Positions 1 to 9,454 are shown, counted from the first letter of the stretch. The stretch: DNA of 64,000 bases from Flavobacterium cauense R2A-7 (GCF_000498475.1 NZ_AVBI01000019.1:1-64000), one strand, 5' to 3'. Notes: generated by a model not told the origin, from the sequence alone. Translations and numbers: made by a program.

Positions 1-130
1 GTAAATCAATGATTTAATTTAGGGCGTGAGGTAAAGATATTTTACTCTTCATTTGATAAAATTTTTTCGGTGAGGGTTTTGTAATTGACAAGCTGTTTTC
101 TAAACTACAAAACGAATATGGATTACCCAT

Positions 131-200
131 TAGCCCCGGGTGGAGTGGCACGAAGTAGAACAGAACACGGGAACTGCGTATAGCAATCAAAACCAAACCT
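131..200 (+). repeat. dispersed TAGCCC intergenic element, copy A
   Basis: The stretch opens with TAGCCCCGGGTGGAGTGGCA and continues through an ACACGGGAAC block to a CGCTCC end. The opening matches the element at 63920 (TAGCCCTGGGTGGAGTGGCA) almost base for base, and copy B at 11773 shares the TAGCCCCG start and a late CGGGAA block. It lies beyond the 3' end of the minus-strand nth gene. The order of blocks reminds me of the Flavo-1 RNA motif described from Bacteroidetes; this is recollection, not a search result. The rest of the 261 bp before nth shows no gene. The open frame across it on the minus strand is short and runs through the element, so I leave it out. Confidence 0.5.
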
Positions 201-261
201 TTCGCTCCAAAAAAACTAACCGTTTGATTTTTGTGGTTTGAAATTTTATAAAAACCTTAAT

Positions 262-903
262 TTATATGTTTTTGTAGTAAGAACAGCAAAACTTAACTGG
301 ACAATTATCACATTTCGGATTGGTTGGCCTGCAAATTTCGCGTCCTAAAAAAGAAATGGACATCCCGATTTCACCCCAGATTTCTTTTGGTAAAACCTGC
401 ATTAGCTGTTTTTCCACTTTGTTGCCGTCTTTGGATTCGGCTATTAAGCCAATTCTGGGAGCAACTCTAATCACATGTAAATCAGCAATAATTCCTTCTG
501 CAGGAATATTTGATTCCCTCATAATCACATTTGCAGATTTTCTTCCGATTCCTTTTAAAGCTATTAAACGTTCCATCGTTAGCGGAATATTTTTGTCTTC
601 TTTCAGTAGTTGTGCAATTTCGATAATCCAACTCGCTTTTGTGCCAAAATTCCGGACTTTAGAAATGTGTGGAATTAAAGCATCAACATTTGAAACGGCC
701 AAACTTTCCAAATTTGGATAGGCTTCAAAAAACGATGGTGCAATTTTATTAATATTTGCATCGGAATCCTGAGCCGACAAAATAACCATAACCATTAATT
801 GGTAACTATTTTGATATTCCAACGGATGCTTTCTCCCTTTGTAATTTTCAAGGAGTGGTTTTAAATTTGCTGCCCAATCAACCGATTCTTCAAATAAATT
901 CAT
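262..903 (-). CDS. nth: endonuclease III-type DNA glycosylase/AP lyase
   Basis: Base-excision repair enzyme of the HhH-GPD superfamily, 213 residues, the usual Nth length. The helix-hairpin-helix LKGIGRKSANVI spans about residues 116-127 and contains K122, which aligns with the catalytic lysine. D141 in ADLHVIRV aligns with the catalytic aspartate. C191, C198, C201 and C207 have the C-x6-C-x2-C-x5-C spacing of the [4Fe-4S] cluster loop. It is the last gene of a minus-strand operon, 4 bp after the cytosolic msrB, and so is expressed together with oxidative-damage repair proteins. The family is certain. Whether it prefers oxidised pyrimidines like E. coli Nth is inferred. Confidence 0.93.
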   Translation of the reverse strand: MNLFEESVDWAANLKPLLENYKGRKHPLEYQNSYQLMVMVILSAQDSDANINKIAPSFFEAYPNLESLAVSNVDALIPHISKVRNFGTKASWIIEIAQLLKEDKNIPLTMERLIALKGIGRKSANVIMRESNIPAEGIIADLHVIRVAPRIGLIAESKDGNKVEKQLMQVLPKEIWGEIGMSISFLGREICRPTNPKCDNCPVKFCCSYYKNI

Positions 904-907
904 TGCT

Positions 908-1300
908 TTATTTTTTATGGAAATCTAAAGATAAGGAATTTACACAATATCGGATGCCGGTTTGGGTTGGGCCATCATTGAAAACATGTCCGAGATGTCC
1001 GCCACAATTTGCACATAGAATTTCCGTACGAAGCATGCCGTGGGAAGTGTCTTTTAGATATTCGACTTTTCCGGGAAGGGATTCGTCAAAAGAAGGCCAA
1101 CCGCAATGTCCGTCGAATTTGGAATTACTTTCAAACAAAGGTTCTCCGCAACCGCCACAGCAATAGGTTCCGTTTTCAAAAAGCAGGTTATATTCACCCG
1201 TATGCGGATATTCGGTTCCTTTTTGGCGTAGAATTCTGTATTTTTCGTCACCCAACTCGGCTTTCCATTGTGCTTCGGATTTTTCTATCGGATATTTCAT
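908..1300 (-). CDS. msrB: peptide-methionine (R)-S-oxide reductase, cytosolic
   Basis: Reduces the R epimer of methionine sulfoxide in proteins. Starting at the ATG at 1300 gives 130 residues with no signal peptide. That ATG overlaps the TGA of the upstream msrB as ATGA, which favours it over an in-frame ATG 14 codons earlier and implies translational coupling. Zinc ligands are the CxxC pairs C48/C51 and C96/C99. GHCGWPSF lies near residue 65, and the catalytic cysteine is C119 in RYCVNS. It is the cytosolic partner of the lipoprotein MsrB encoded directly upstream, so one transcript repairs methionine in two compartments. Confidence 0.93.
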   Translation of the reverse strand: MKYPIEKSEAQWKAELGDEKYRILRQKGTEYPHTGEYNLLFENGTYCCGGCGEPLFESNSKFDGHCGWPSFDESLPGKVEYLKDTSHGMLRTEILCANCGGHLGHVFNDGPTQTGIRYCVNSLSLDFHKK

Positions 1301-1773
1301 TTTTTTGCAGGGATAAATTTTATGGAAACGGAATTGGTACAAAAACGTTTTCCGGTTGTTTTAACCGGTCCGTCATCAAAAACATGACCGAGATGCCCAT
1401 CACATTTGGCGCAGGTTACTTCGGTTCTGTCCATCCCGAAACTGCTGTCATGAGTATATTTTACAGAACCTTCAATGGCTTGATCAAACGAAGGCCATCC
1501 ACAATCGGAATCAAATTTCGCATCGGAAGTGAATAAAGGATTTCCGCAAGCTGCACAAACATACATTCCTTTTTCGAAGTGTTTCCAATATTCTCCTGTA
1601 AAGGGTCTTTCGGTTCCTTTTTCTCTTAAAACTTCGTATTGTTCCGGAGTCAGTTTTGCTTTCCATTGTTCCTCTGTGGTCACGACTTTAGAGGATTGTT
1701 TAGCAACTTTTTTTTCCTGACCATTGCAAGAAAAGAAGATGCTGCATACTAATAATAAAACAATTTTTTTCAT
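1297..1773 (-). CDS. msrB: peptide-methionine (R)-S-oxide reductase, lipoprotein form
   Basis: A second MsrB, 158 residues, with a type II signal peptide: MKK, a hydrophobic stretch, and lipobox FFSC with C16 as the lipidated residue. It should therefore act in the periplasm or on an outer membrane. Zinc ligands are C73/C76 and C121/C124. The catalytic cysteine is C145 in RFCTNS, and CGWPSF is conserved. It follows the alpha/beta hydrolase by 5 bp and overlaps the cytosolic msrB by 4 bp. The two MsrB proteins are clearly related but diverged, so this is an old duplication with relocation rather than a recent repeat. Confidence 0.92.
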   Translation of the reverse strand: MKKIVLLLVCSIFFSCNGQEKKVAKQSSKVVTTEEQWKAKLTPEQYEVLREKGTERPFTGEYWKHFEKGMYVCAACGNPLFTSDAKFDSDCGWPSFDQAIEGSVKYTHDSSFGMDRTEVTCAKCDGHLGHVFDDGPVKTTGKRFCTNSVSIKFIPAKK

Positions 1774-1778
1774 AATAC

Positions 1779-2633
1779 TTATCGAATAAATTCTACAATT
1801 CTTTGAATGACTTTACTGTCTCCTAAAATTTTTCGATGTCCTAACTCTTTGGTAATCATTATTTGTCCGTTTTTCAGGTGTTGATGGATGTGTTGACCGG
1901 CAGTTACCGGAACATCATCATCATTTTCATCATGAATTATCAAAACCGGAATCGAAACTTCCTTTGCAGCTATATACGCAGAATAACTGTTCATGGTTTC
2001 CCCTAATTTATTTTCAAAGGCAATTCGCATCAGTTTGCTTATCTCTGTTTTCAAACCAAGTTTTAGTACAAAATCGTCCATAATGTCCTGAACGACATCA
2101 CCACTTCCAATTATCACTGCTTTTTTTACATTTAGCCCTTTTTTAATGGCGTTCATAACTGTCATACCGCCCAAGGAATGTCCGATGGCAAATTCAAACG
2201 GTCCGAATTGCTTTTCAATTTCCATTGCAGCAGCTATAAATTCGGTCATATTACTGGTTTTACCCGGTGATTTTCCGTGACCTGGTGCATCGAAACTAAT
2301 CGTGGAATAGCTTAATTTCAGTAATTCATCGGCAATTTTAACCAATTGTGTACCCCTTCCGGACCAACCGTGAACCAATAAAACTTTTTTTTCACCTGAA
2401 CCATACTGATACAGCATGATTTCTTTATTTATCGCTTCAATTTTTACTAATTGTTGCTTGCTTTTAACATCCATTTCGATTTCTCTTTTTGGAAGTTTAT
2501 GACGGATGGGCGTGGTGAATAATTTAATAGCAAATTTAGTGGCCAGTTTTGGAGATATGATTTCCAGAGCTTTAGCGGTAAAAAGTATTCCTTTTGGGAT
2601 TTTGATGGTTTGCTGATGTTTTGGCTTTTTCAT
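1779..2633 (-). CDS. alpha/beta-hydrolase
   Basis: A 284-residue serine hydrolase. HGWSGRG (about residues 88-94) is the oxyanion region, GHSLGG holds the nucleophile S153, an Asp lies in IHDENDD (about 235), and the likely catalytic His is in LGHRK (about 266). There is no signal peptide, but the N-terminus is basic and amphipathic. First gene of the msrB-msrB-nth operon, 5 bp from the next gene. The substrate cannot be read from sequence. A lipase/esterase or acyl-hydrolase role is the family default, and placement with repair enzymes does not settle it. Confidence 0.85.
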   Translation of the reverse strand: MKKPKHQQTIKIPKGILFTAKALEIISPKLATKFAIKLFTTPIRHKLPKREIEMDVKSKQQLVKIEAINKEIMLYQYGSGEKKVLLVHGWSGRGTQLVKIADELLKLSYSTISFDAPGHGKSPGKTSNMTEFIAAAMEIEKQFGPFEFAIGHSLGGMTVMNAIKKGLNVKKAVIIGSGDVVQDIMDDFVLKLGLKTEISKLMRIAFENKLGETMNSYSAYIAAKEVSIPVLIIHDENDDDVPVTAGQHIHQHLKNGQIMITKELGHRKILGDSKVIQRIVEFIR

Positions 2634-2805
2634 TATTGTAAAATATGCTGCAATTTACTTTATTCCGAAGGTTTTAAATGATAAATAATTCTTAAATATC
2701 GTTTGGCGTTTTATTTGTAACTGAAAAGAAGTATAATATTTTGTACCTTTATTAACAATGGTAAAAGGACAATTCATTAATTTTGTTTATTAAAAATCTT
2801 ACGTT

Positions 2806-3624
2806 ATGAATTTAAAAACCGGATTTATCTTAGCAGGTTCGTTAGCATTAGTGATTTCTTGTGCAAAGAATCCGTTTACTGGTAAAAGCACTATGGCTTT
2901 AGTGTCAAACAGCGAAATTTTCCCTTCCTCTTTTCAACAATACAATCAGTTTCTTGGCGAAAATAAAGTCGTTAAAGGAACCAAAGATGCACAAAGAGTA
3001 GAAAGTGTAGGTATGAAAATTAAAGTAGCTTCTGAAAAATGGCTTAACGCTAATGGTTATGAAGGCTACCTGAAAGATTATAAGTGGGAATACAATTTAG
3101 TAGACAGCAAAGAGGTGAATGCCTGGTGTATGCCAGGTGGGAAGATTGTTTTTTATACCGGAATTCTGCCTATTTGTAAAGATGATGCCGGAATGGCAAC
3201 CGTTATGGGCCATGAAGTGGCACACGCATTGGCAAATCACGGACAGCAACGTATGAGTGCCGGATTGTTGCAACAAGTTGGTGCAGTTGGTGTTGCAGCG
3301 GCAACCGGTAATAAAAGTGAAGAAACGCAACAATTAGCAATGACAGCGTATGGGGCTACAACTCAGTTTGGAGGAATGTTACCATTCAGCCGCGCTCATG
3401 AAAGCGAAGCAGACATGATAGGACTGACATTAATGGCTATTGCGGGCTATAATCCCGATACTGCAGTTACTTTTTGGGAACGAATGTCGGCGAATTCCGG
3501 AGGGCAAAAACCGCCAGAATTTATGAGTACCCATCCTTCTGATGCTACCAGAATTGCCAATTTGAAAAAATTAATTCCAAATGCAAAAGCCGAGGCAGCA
3601 AAATTTGGAGTGACCTTTAAGTAA
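2806..3624 (+). CDS. M48-family zinc metalloprotease, lipoprotein
   Basis: A 272-residue periplasmic protease related to BepA/LoiP. The lipobox VISC follows a short hydrophobic signal. The zinc motif HEVAH is at residues 136-140, and the third ligand is E201 in the HESEADMIG segment. SRAHE and a THPSDATRI motif near the end are typical of the family. No TPR repeat follows the protease domain, so it resembles LoiP/YggG more than BepA. It is a single gene with its own terminator. Role in outer-membrane protein quality control is inferred from the family. Confidence 0.9.
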   Translation: MNLKTGFILAGSLALVISCAKNPFTGKSTMALVSNSEIFPSSFQQYNQFLGENKVVKGTKDAQRVESVGMKIKVASEKWLNANGYEGYLKDYKWEYNLVDSKEVNAWCMPGGKIVFYTGILPICKDDAGMATVMGHEVAHALANHGQQRMSAGLLQQVGAVGVAAATGNKSEETQQLAMTAYGATTQFGGMLPFSRAHESEADMIGLTLMAIAGYNPDTAVTFWERMSANSGGQKPPEFMSTHPSDATRIANLKKLIPNAKAEAAKFGVTFK

Positions 3625-3643
3625 GAAAAAATATGTATATTCG

Positions 3644-3670
3644 AATCCCGATGTAAGTCGGGATTTTTTT
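3644..3670 (+). terminator. intrinsic terminator after M48 protease gene
   Basis: AATCCCGA / TCGGGATT stem with a six-base loop, followed by a T run, 20 bp after the stop codon. Confidence 0.85.
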
Positions 3671-3686
3671 ATATCTAAAAACTACT

Positions 3687-5000
3687 ATGAAACAACTTGA
3701 AAAAGGGAATTCTAAATTATTAAATGCTTGGGCTTCTTATGATTGGGCCAACTCTGTCTATAGCTTGGTTATTGCTTCTGCTATTTTTCCTATTTACTAC
3801 GGAAGTCTTTTTAAAGAAAGAGGGAATCTGAATATTGAAGTTTTCGGAACTACATTAAAAAGTACGGCATTAATTAGTTTTACAACAGCTGCTGCCTTTT
3901 TGATGGTTGCCTTTTTTTCACCCCTACTTTCCGGAATTGCCGATTATGCCGGAAATAAAAAATCGTTCATGCGATTCTTCTGTTATCTAGGGGCTACTTC
4001 CAGTATTGGACTTTGTTGGTTTGATTTGGAAAATATTTATTTCAGTTTGGCATGTTATTTCTTCGGACTGATAGGTTTTTGGGGAAGCCTTGTTTTTTAT
4101 AATTCGTATCTTCCGGATATTGCTTTTCCGGAACAACAGGACCGAATCAGTGCCAAAGGTTATTCCATGGGCTATTTGGGAAGTGTGGTTTTGCTTATTT
4201 TTAATTTAGCGATGGTTATGAAACCAACACTTTTCGGTATTACTGGAACCGAAGGGGAGGCTGCTATGAAAGCCATGCGTTATTCCTTTATATCGGTTGG
4301 AATTTGGTGGATTGTTTTCAGTCAATATGCTTTTTATTACCTGCCGAAAGGAACTAACGGAAACGGGAAAGTACATACTGCTGTCATTTTTAACGGATTC
4401 AGAGAGTTGAAGAAAGTTTGGCATCTGATGGAAGAAAACCTTCGTTTGAAACGATATTTGCTTAGTTTTTTTGTTTACAGTATGGCTGTGCAAACCGTTA
4501 TGTTAGTGGCAACTTATTTCGGTGAGCAGGAAATCGCATGGGAATCAGATTCTCAAAGAACTATGGGATTAATTATCAGTATTTTGGTAATTCAGCTGGT
4601 AGCGGTTTTAGGTGCGGTAATTACCTCGAGAATGTCTGAGAAATTTGGAAATATCAATGCGCTTATCGGAATCAATTGCATTTGGGTAGTAATTTGTATC
4701 ACCGCATTTTTTGTGACGCTTCCGGTTCATTTTTATGTTACAGCCGGTTTTGTTGGATTGGTTATGGGCGGGATTCAATCCCTTTCTCGTTCCACTTATT
4801 CTAAGTTTTTGCCGGAAACTAAAGATACAGCTTCCTTTTTTAGTTTTTATGATGTTGCTGAAAAAATAGGAATTGTTATAGGAATGGTTTTGTACGGATT
4901 AATAGATCAGATAACCGGAAGTATGCGAAATTCAATCGTGTTTTTGGCAGTATTTTTTATAGCCGGTGTTTTTTTATTGATAAGAGTACCTAAAAAATAA
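3687..5000 (+). CDS. MFS transporter, UMF1/Atg22-like family
   Basis: A 437-residue polytopic membrane protein with about twelve hydrophobic segments. The N-terminus carries the family signature NAWASYDWANSVYSLVI, and later GIADYAGNKK and GGIQSLSRSTYSKFLPE are typical of the UMF1 (vacuole effluxer Atg22-like) group. Family members in yeast export amino acids from the vacuole; the bacterial substrate is unknown. It stands alone between two terminator-bounded lipoprotein genes. Confidence 0.87.
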   Translation: MKQLEKGNSKLLNAWASYDWANSVYSLVIASAIFPIYYGSLFKERGNLNIEVFGTTLKSTALISFTTAAAFLMVAFFSPLLSGIADYAGNKKSFMRFFCYLGATSSIGLCWFDLENIYFSLACYFFGLIGFWGSLVFYNSYLPDIAFPEQQDRISAKGYSMGYLGSVVLLIFNLAMVMKPTLFGITGTEGEAAMKAMRYSFISVGIWWIVFSQYAFYYLPKGTNGNGKVHTAVIFNGFRELKKVWHLMEENLRLKRYLLSFFVYSMAVQTVMLVATYFGEQEIAWESDSQRTMGLIISILVIQLVAVLGAVITSRMSEKFGNINALIGINCIWVVICITAFFVTLPVHFYVTAGFVGLVMGGIQSLSRSTYSKFLPETKDTASFFSFYDVAEKIGIVIGMVLYGLIDQITGSMRNSIVFLAVFFIAGVFLLIRVPKK

Positions 5001-5061
5001 CGATGAAAGAAAAATAATATTATATTTGGAAAACTTTTAAAAAATCTACTGATAAATAATT

Positions 5062-5583
5062 ATGAAAAGATTTAAAATTTTAGCAACATTCATAGTGTTT
5101 GGAGCAGCTTTATTTACTTCTTGCGGTGATACAGAACCTATTGATCCTGCTGTTGTTACCGGAGATACCACTGTTATTACTGGAAGATATCGTTTAACTG
5201 CTTTCAATACGGATGTCAGAACAGATTTGAATAATGACGGTACTGCTTCAACTAATCAAATGTCTGAAACAACTTGTTATAACAATATGTTTTTAACGCT
5301 TAATGAAAACAATACGTTTAGTGCTGATTCAAGAGGTGTTGATATTTCTGCTACAGATGCATTAGAGTGTTTTACAGATCCAATCATAACAGGAACTTGG
5401 GTGCGTTCCGGAAGTCAGTTGATTTTAACGTATACAGAATCTGGAGAAACGTTTACAGATACATATACTATTTTAGGAGATACTTTAACAATAAGAGAAG
5501 ATTTAGGAACTATAGTTGGTATTCCGGTTGATGTTCCGGTTTTCTTAACCTCAGGAATCACTATAATCTATACGAAACAATAA
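5062..5583 (+). CDS. lipocalin-like lipoprotein
   Basis: 173 residues. Signal peptide with lipobox FTSC (C21), a short linker rich in T, D and P, then a beta-rich domain starting ITGRYRLTAFN and containing GTWVRSGSQLILT and DTYTILGDTLTI, the strand pattern of small lipocalin-like domains in Bacteroidota. A TATATTTG box at 5021-5028 could be its -7 promoter element, although no good -33 partner is visible. Ligand and role unknown. Ends with a strong terminator. Confidence 0.75.
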   Translation: MKRFKILATFIVFGAALFTSCGDTEPIDPAVVTGDTTVITGRYRLTAFNTDVRTDLNNDGTASTNQMSETTCYNNMFLTLNENNTFSADSRGVDISATDALECFTDPIITGTWVRSGSQLILTYTESGETFTDTYTILGDTLTIREDLGTIVGIPVDVPVFLTSGITIIYTKQ

Positions 5584-5602
5584 TATTTTCAATACTATTT
5601 TT

Positions 5603-5630
5603 AAAACCCGAAATTGCTTCGGGTTTTTTT
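5603..5630 (+). terminator. intrinsic terminator after lipocalin-like gene
   Basis: AAAACCCGAA / TTCGGGTTTT stem, five-base loop ATTGC, then a T run. Confidence 0.88.
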
Positions 5631-5774
5631 ATGGCATAAAGATTGTCCTATAGTACCTGAGAGTTTCAATAATAATGTAAATTTGTATTGATATTCAGCA
5701 GAATAGTTATTTTGAGGGCATCAAAATAATTGTTTGTTTTTTATTGTTTAATGACAAAAAGTCGCAAATATAGT

Positions 5775-8225
5775 ATGTCAAATCAAAAAATACTCACACT
5801 TGACAATCTGTCACTTCAGGAAATCGATACCGATGCCGAATTAATTCCGCTATTAACTCCCGAAGATGAAGAAGAAATGAATAACGAATTGCTCCCGGAA
5901 GAATTGCCCATATTGCCTTTGCGCAATACCGTGCTTTTTCCAGGGGTTGTGATTCCTATTACTGCAGGAAGAGATAAATCCATTAAATTAATTAATGATG
6001 CCAATGCCGGTGATAAAATTATCGGAGTTGTGGCACAGCGTGATGAAAACGTAGAAGAGCCAACCGCTGCAGATATTCACAATGTGGGTACAGTGGCGAG
6101 AATTCTCCGTGTTTTGAAATTACCGGATGGAAACACAACGGTCATCCTGCAAGGAAAAAAACGTTTCGAAATCGATTCGGTTACTACAGAAGAACCCTAT
6201 CTGAAAGCGAAAATAAAAGAAGTTACCGAAATACGTCCGAAAGCCAAGGATAAGGAATTTTTGGCCATTATGGATTCGGTAAAAGAATTGGCAATCCAAA
6301 TCATTAAGGAGAGTCCGAACATTCCAACAGAAGCTACTTTTGCTATCAAAAACATTGAAAGCAATCCGTTTTTAATCAGTTTTGTTTCGTCCAATATGAA
6401 TCTTTCCGTGGATGAAAAACAAGAGTTGTTGACTATTAATAATTTAAAAGACAGAGCGTTAGAAACATTGCGTTTCATGAATATCGAACTTCAGAAATTA
6501 GAACTGAAAAACGATATTCAGTCCAAAGTCCGTTTCGATTTGGATCAGCAACAGCGCGAATATTTCCTTCATCAGCAAATGAAAACCATTCAGGAAGAAC
6601 TGGGTGGCGTTTCACACGATCAGGAAATCGAAGAAATGCGCATCAAAGCCAAATCCAAAAAATGGGATGAAAAAGTAGCGCAACATTTTGATAAGGAAAT
6701 TTCCAAGTTGCAACGTATGAATCCGCAAGCGCCTGATTTCGGAATTCAACGCAATTATTTGGAGTTGTTTTTGGAATTACCATGGAATGAATATTCTAAA
6801 GATAAATTTGATTTAAAAAACGCACAGAAAATATTAGACCGCGATCATTTCGGGTTGGACGATGTTAAAAAACGTATTATCGAACATTTAGCGGTGTTGA
6901 AATTGCGAAACGACATGAAATCGCCAATTTTATGTTTGTACGGACCTCCGGGGGTGGGTAAAACCTCAATTGGAAAATCAATCGCAGAAGCTTTGGGCCG
7001 ACAATATGTTCGCATCTCGTTAGGAGGATTGCGCGATGAAGCGGAAATTCGAGGACATCGTAAAACGTATATCGGTGCAATGCCGGGACGAATTATTCAA
7101 AGTTTAAAGAAAGCCGGAACATCAAATCCAGTTTTTGTTTTGGATGAAATTGATAAATTATCGAGTAGTTTTAACGGAGATCCGTCTTCGGCATTATTGG
7201 AAGTGTTGGATCCGGAGCAAAATTCGGATTTCTACGATAATTTCCTAGAAATGGGCTTCGATTTGTCTAAAGTTATGTTTATTGCGACTTCCAACAGTAT
7301 GACAAGTATTCAGCCGGCGCTGCGCGATCGTATGGAAGTAATTAACATGACGGGTTATACGATTGAGGAAAAAGTAGAAATCGCAAAACAGCATTTGCTT
7401 CCGAAACAGTTAAAAGAACACGGATTAACTTCGAAAGATTTACAAATCGGTAAAAAACAACTGGAGAAAATCGCTGTGGGGTATACCCGAGAATCCGGTG
7501 TGCGTTCGTTGGAGAAAAAAATCGCTTCGGTAGTTCGAAATGCGGCAAAATGTATTGCTTTGGAAGAAGAATACAATAAAAAAGTAACCGATGAAGACAT
7601 TGTAAAAGTATTGGGTGCACCACGATTAGAGCGTGATAAATACGAAAACAACGAAACAGCCGGAGTAGTTACCGGTTTGGCGTGGACCAGCGTTGGTGGT
7701 GATATTTTATTTATAGAATCCATTATTTCCAAAGGAAAAGGAGCAATGACCATGACTGGAAATCTGGGAACGGTAATGAAAGAATCGGTAACCATCGCTT
7801 TGGAATACATAAAATCCAATGCCGAAAAATTAGGTATCGAACCTGAAACCCTTGAGAAATACAACATTCACATCCACGTACCGGAAGGTGCAACCCCTAA
7901 AGACGGACCAAGTGCCGGAGTGGCAATGTTAACGTCTTTGGTTTCCAGTTTTACTCAAAAACGTGTTAAGAAAAGTTTAGCCATGACCGGCGAAATTACA
8001 CTTCGTGGAAAAGTATTGCCGGTAGGCGGAATTAAAGAGAAAATTTTAGCGGCCAAAAGAGCCAATATTAAGGAGATCATTCTTTGTAAGGAAAACAAAC
8101 ACGACATTGATGAAATCAAACCGGAATATATCGAAGGATTAATATTCCATTATGTCGATACGATGGAGGAAGTCCTCAACATCGCCATAACAAACCAAAA
8201 GGTGAAGAACGCCAAAAAAATATAA
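5775..8225 (+). CDS. lon: ATP-dependent protease Lon
   Basis: 816 residues from the ATG at 5775 (MSNQKIL). An in-frame ATG 15 codons earlier adds a peptide not seen in Lon and is unlikely. Order: Lon substrate-binding domain from about residue 40 (LPILPLRNTVLFPG), coiled region, AAA+ module with Walker A GPPGVGKT starting near residue 390, Walker B VFVLDEIDK, and a C-terminal protease domain with catalytic S713 in KDGPSAGVAM and the partner lysine about 43 residues later in GGIKEK. It degrades damaged and regulatory proteins in the cytosol. Single gene with its own terminator, followed by porQ, a neighbour order I know from other flavobacteria. Confidence 0.96.
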   Translation: MSNQKILTLDNLSLQEIDTDAELIPLLTPEDEEEMNNELLPEELPILPLRNTVLFPGVVIPITAGRDKSIKLINDANAGDKIIGVVAQRDENVEEPTAADIHNVGTVARILRVLKLPDGNTTVILQGKKRFEIDSVTTEEPYLKAKIKEVTEIRPKAKDKEFLAIMDSVKELAIQIIKESPNIPTEATFAIKNIESNPFLISFVSSNMNLSVDEKQELLTINNLKDRALETLRFMNIELQKLELKNDIQSKVRFDLDQQQREYFLHQQMKTIQEELGGVSHDQEIEEMRIKAKSKKWDEKVAQHFDKEISKLQRMNPQAPDFGIQRNYLELFLELPWNEYSKDKFDLKNAQKILDRDHFGLDDVKKRIIEHLAVLKLRNDMKSPILCLYGPPGVGKTSIGKSIAEALGRQYVRISLGGLRDEAEIRGHRKTYIGAMPGRIIQSLKKAGTSNPVFVLDEIDKLSSSFNGDPSSALLEVLDPEQNSDFYDNFLEMGFDLSKVMFIATSNSMTSIQPALRDRMEVINMTGYTIEEKVEIAKQHLLPKQLKEHGLTSKDLQIGKKQLEKIAVGYTRESGVRSLEKKIASVVRNAAKCIALEEEYNKKVTDEDIVKVLGAPRLERDKYENNETAGVVTGLAWTSVGGDILFIESIISKGKGAMTMTGNLGTVMKESVTIALEYIKSNAEKLGIEPETLEKYNIHIHVPEGATPKDGPSAGVAMLTSLVSSFTQKRVKKSLAMTGEITLRGKVLPVGGIKEKILAAKRANIKEIILCKENKHDIDEIKPEYIEGLIFHYVDTMEEVLNIAITNQKVKNAKKI

Positions 8226-8232
8226 ATAAAGA

Positions 8233-8270
8233 AGATTCCAATTTAGCAATAAGTTGGAATCTCTTTTTTT
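8233..8270 (+). terminator. intrinsic terminator after lon
   Basis: AGATTCCAA / TTGGAATCT stem followed by a T run. The last bases of this T run also supply the TTTG of the porQ promoter. Confidence 0.85.
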
Positions 8271-8299
8271 GTGTAATCCCGTTTATAATTTTATCTTCG
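8268..8299 (+). promoter_or_regulatory. promoter of porQ
   Basis: TTTG at 8268-8271, 20 nt, then TATCTTCG at 8292-8299. This fits the Bacteroidota -33/-7 pattern with one change (TTCG for TTTG). It lies downstream of the farther in-frame start codons, so it supports the start at 8335. Confidence 0.6.
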
Positions 8300-8334
8300 C
8301 ATTTGCGTTATTTATTCAGAAACGAAAAACCAAA

Positions 8335-9354
8335 ATGTACAAGAAACTACTGACTCTTTATTTTCTGCTGATTTGTGCTGTTACTTACAGTCAGATTGGA
8401 GGAAAATATACCTATCAGTTTCTGAATTTGGTCACTTCTCCGCGTCAGGCTGCCTTGGGTGGAAAAACAGTAACCATTTACGATCAGGATGTAAATCAGG
8501 GAATTTACAATCCGGCTACCATCAATCCGGAAATGGACAACCATCTTTCGCTGAATTACGGAAGTTATTTCGGGGAGGTTACTTATGGCACAGGTGCTTA
8601 TGCTTATACATGGGATCGTCATGTGCAAACCCTACATTTAGGCGTGAATTATGTTAATTACGGACAATTTGAAGGATATGACGAAAACGGTCAGAAAAGT
8701 GGTGATTTCACCGGTAGTGAAATTGCGCTATCGGGCGGTTATGCTTATAATATTCCGTGGACACCAATTTATATAGGAGCCAATGTGAAACTGATTTCGT
8801 CTACTTTGGAATCGTATCAGTCTTTTGGAGCAGCTGCCGATATTGGTGGTTTGTATGTTGACGAAAAAAATGATATCAATATAGCGGTTGTAGTTCGGAA
8901 TATCGGAACACAAATAACTACTTATGCCGGCGACAGAGAAAAACTGCCAATGGAAGTGATTGCCGGAATTTCACAGGAATTGGAAAATGTTCCGCTTCGA
9001 TGGCATTTAACACTTGAGAATCTGCAACAGTGGAATATTGCGTTCAGTAATCCAAATCGAACCGAAGCCACAATTGACGGTCCGGGAAAAGAAGAAAAAG
9101 TTACTTTTTTTAACAACGCGTTCCGACATGTTATTATAGGGGCGGAATTGTTCCCGAAAAAAAGTATTAATTTTAGGCTGAGTTATAATTTCAGAAGAGG
9201 TGAGGAGTTGAAAATTGTCGATCAGCGTAATTTTTCAGGGATTTCTGCCGGTTTTGGACTGCGATTCAATAAAATTAAATTCGATTATTCGTATTCGCGA
9301 TATACCATTGCTGCCAATATGAGTTTGTTTGGATTGACAATCAATTTGCAGTAA
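8335..9354 (+). CDS. porQ: type IX secretion system protein PorQ
   Basis: 339 residues from the ATG at 8335. An upstream in-frame start would lie in the lon terminator. A signal peptide ends near VTYSQ, and the mature protein begins IGGKYTYQFLNL with SPRQAALGG, the start shared by PorV/PorQ/FadL-like outer-membrane barrels. The rest is alternating strands ending in the short barrel tail FGLTINLQ. PorQ belongs to the type IX secretion system that exports proteins with C-terminal sorting domains, such as the broken protein at 13986. The next gene is cmk, which is common in flavobacteria. Confidence 0.85.
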   Translation: MYKKLLTLYFLLICAVTYSQIGGKYTYQFLNLVTSPRQAALGGKTVTIYDQDVNQGIYNPATINPEMDNHLSLNYGSYFGEVTYGTGAYAYTWDRHVQTLHLGVNYVNYGQFEGYDENGQKSGDFTGSEIALSGGYAYNIPWTPIYIGANVKLISSTLESYQSFGAAADIGGLYVDEKNDINIAVVVRNIGTQITTYAGDREKLPMEVIAGISQELENVPLRWHLTLENLQQWNIAFSNPNRTEATIDGPGKEEKVTFFNNAFRHVIIGAELFPKKSINFRLSYNFRRGEELKIVDQRNFSGISAGFGLRFNKIKFDYSYSRYTIAANMSLFGLTINLQ

Positions 9355-9379
9355 GTTGGGAAGTGGATAGCAGAAGGCA

Positions 9380-9420
9380 GGAAGTAGGAAGTAGGAAGTA
9401 GGAAGTAGGAAGTAGGAAGC
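9380..9420. repeat. 7-bp tandem repeat (GGAAGTA)5 plus partial unit
   Basis: Five perfect copies of GGAAGTA run from 9380 to 9414 and continue into GGAAGC, 26 bp after porQ. A related heptamer (GCAAGTA on the minus strand) occurs twice at 24850-24865 at the end of recG, and AGAAGCAAGC occurs near 41387. Not coding. Confidence 0.9.
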
Positions 9421-9454
9421 AAAAGTATATAACAAAAAGCTGTGCTATAAGCGC

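Noticed and set aside
14..196. 60-residue minus-strand frame at the window start
   Set aside because: It reads through the dispersed TAGCCC element and has no protein-like features.
3641..3665. tRNA-like GTTCGAATCC stretch after the M48 gene
   Set aside because: No cloverleaf can be drawn; the bases belong to the terminator stem.
5678..5685. TAAATTTG as the lon promoter
   Set aside because: The nearest TTG is 32 nt upstream, outside the usual spacing, so the box alone is not enough to call it.
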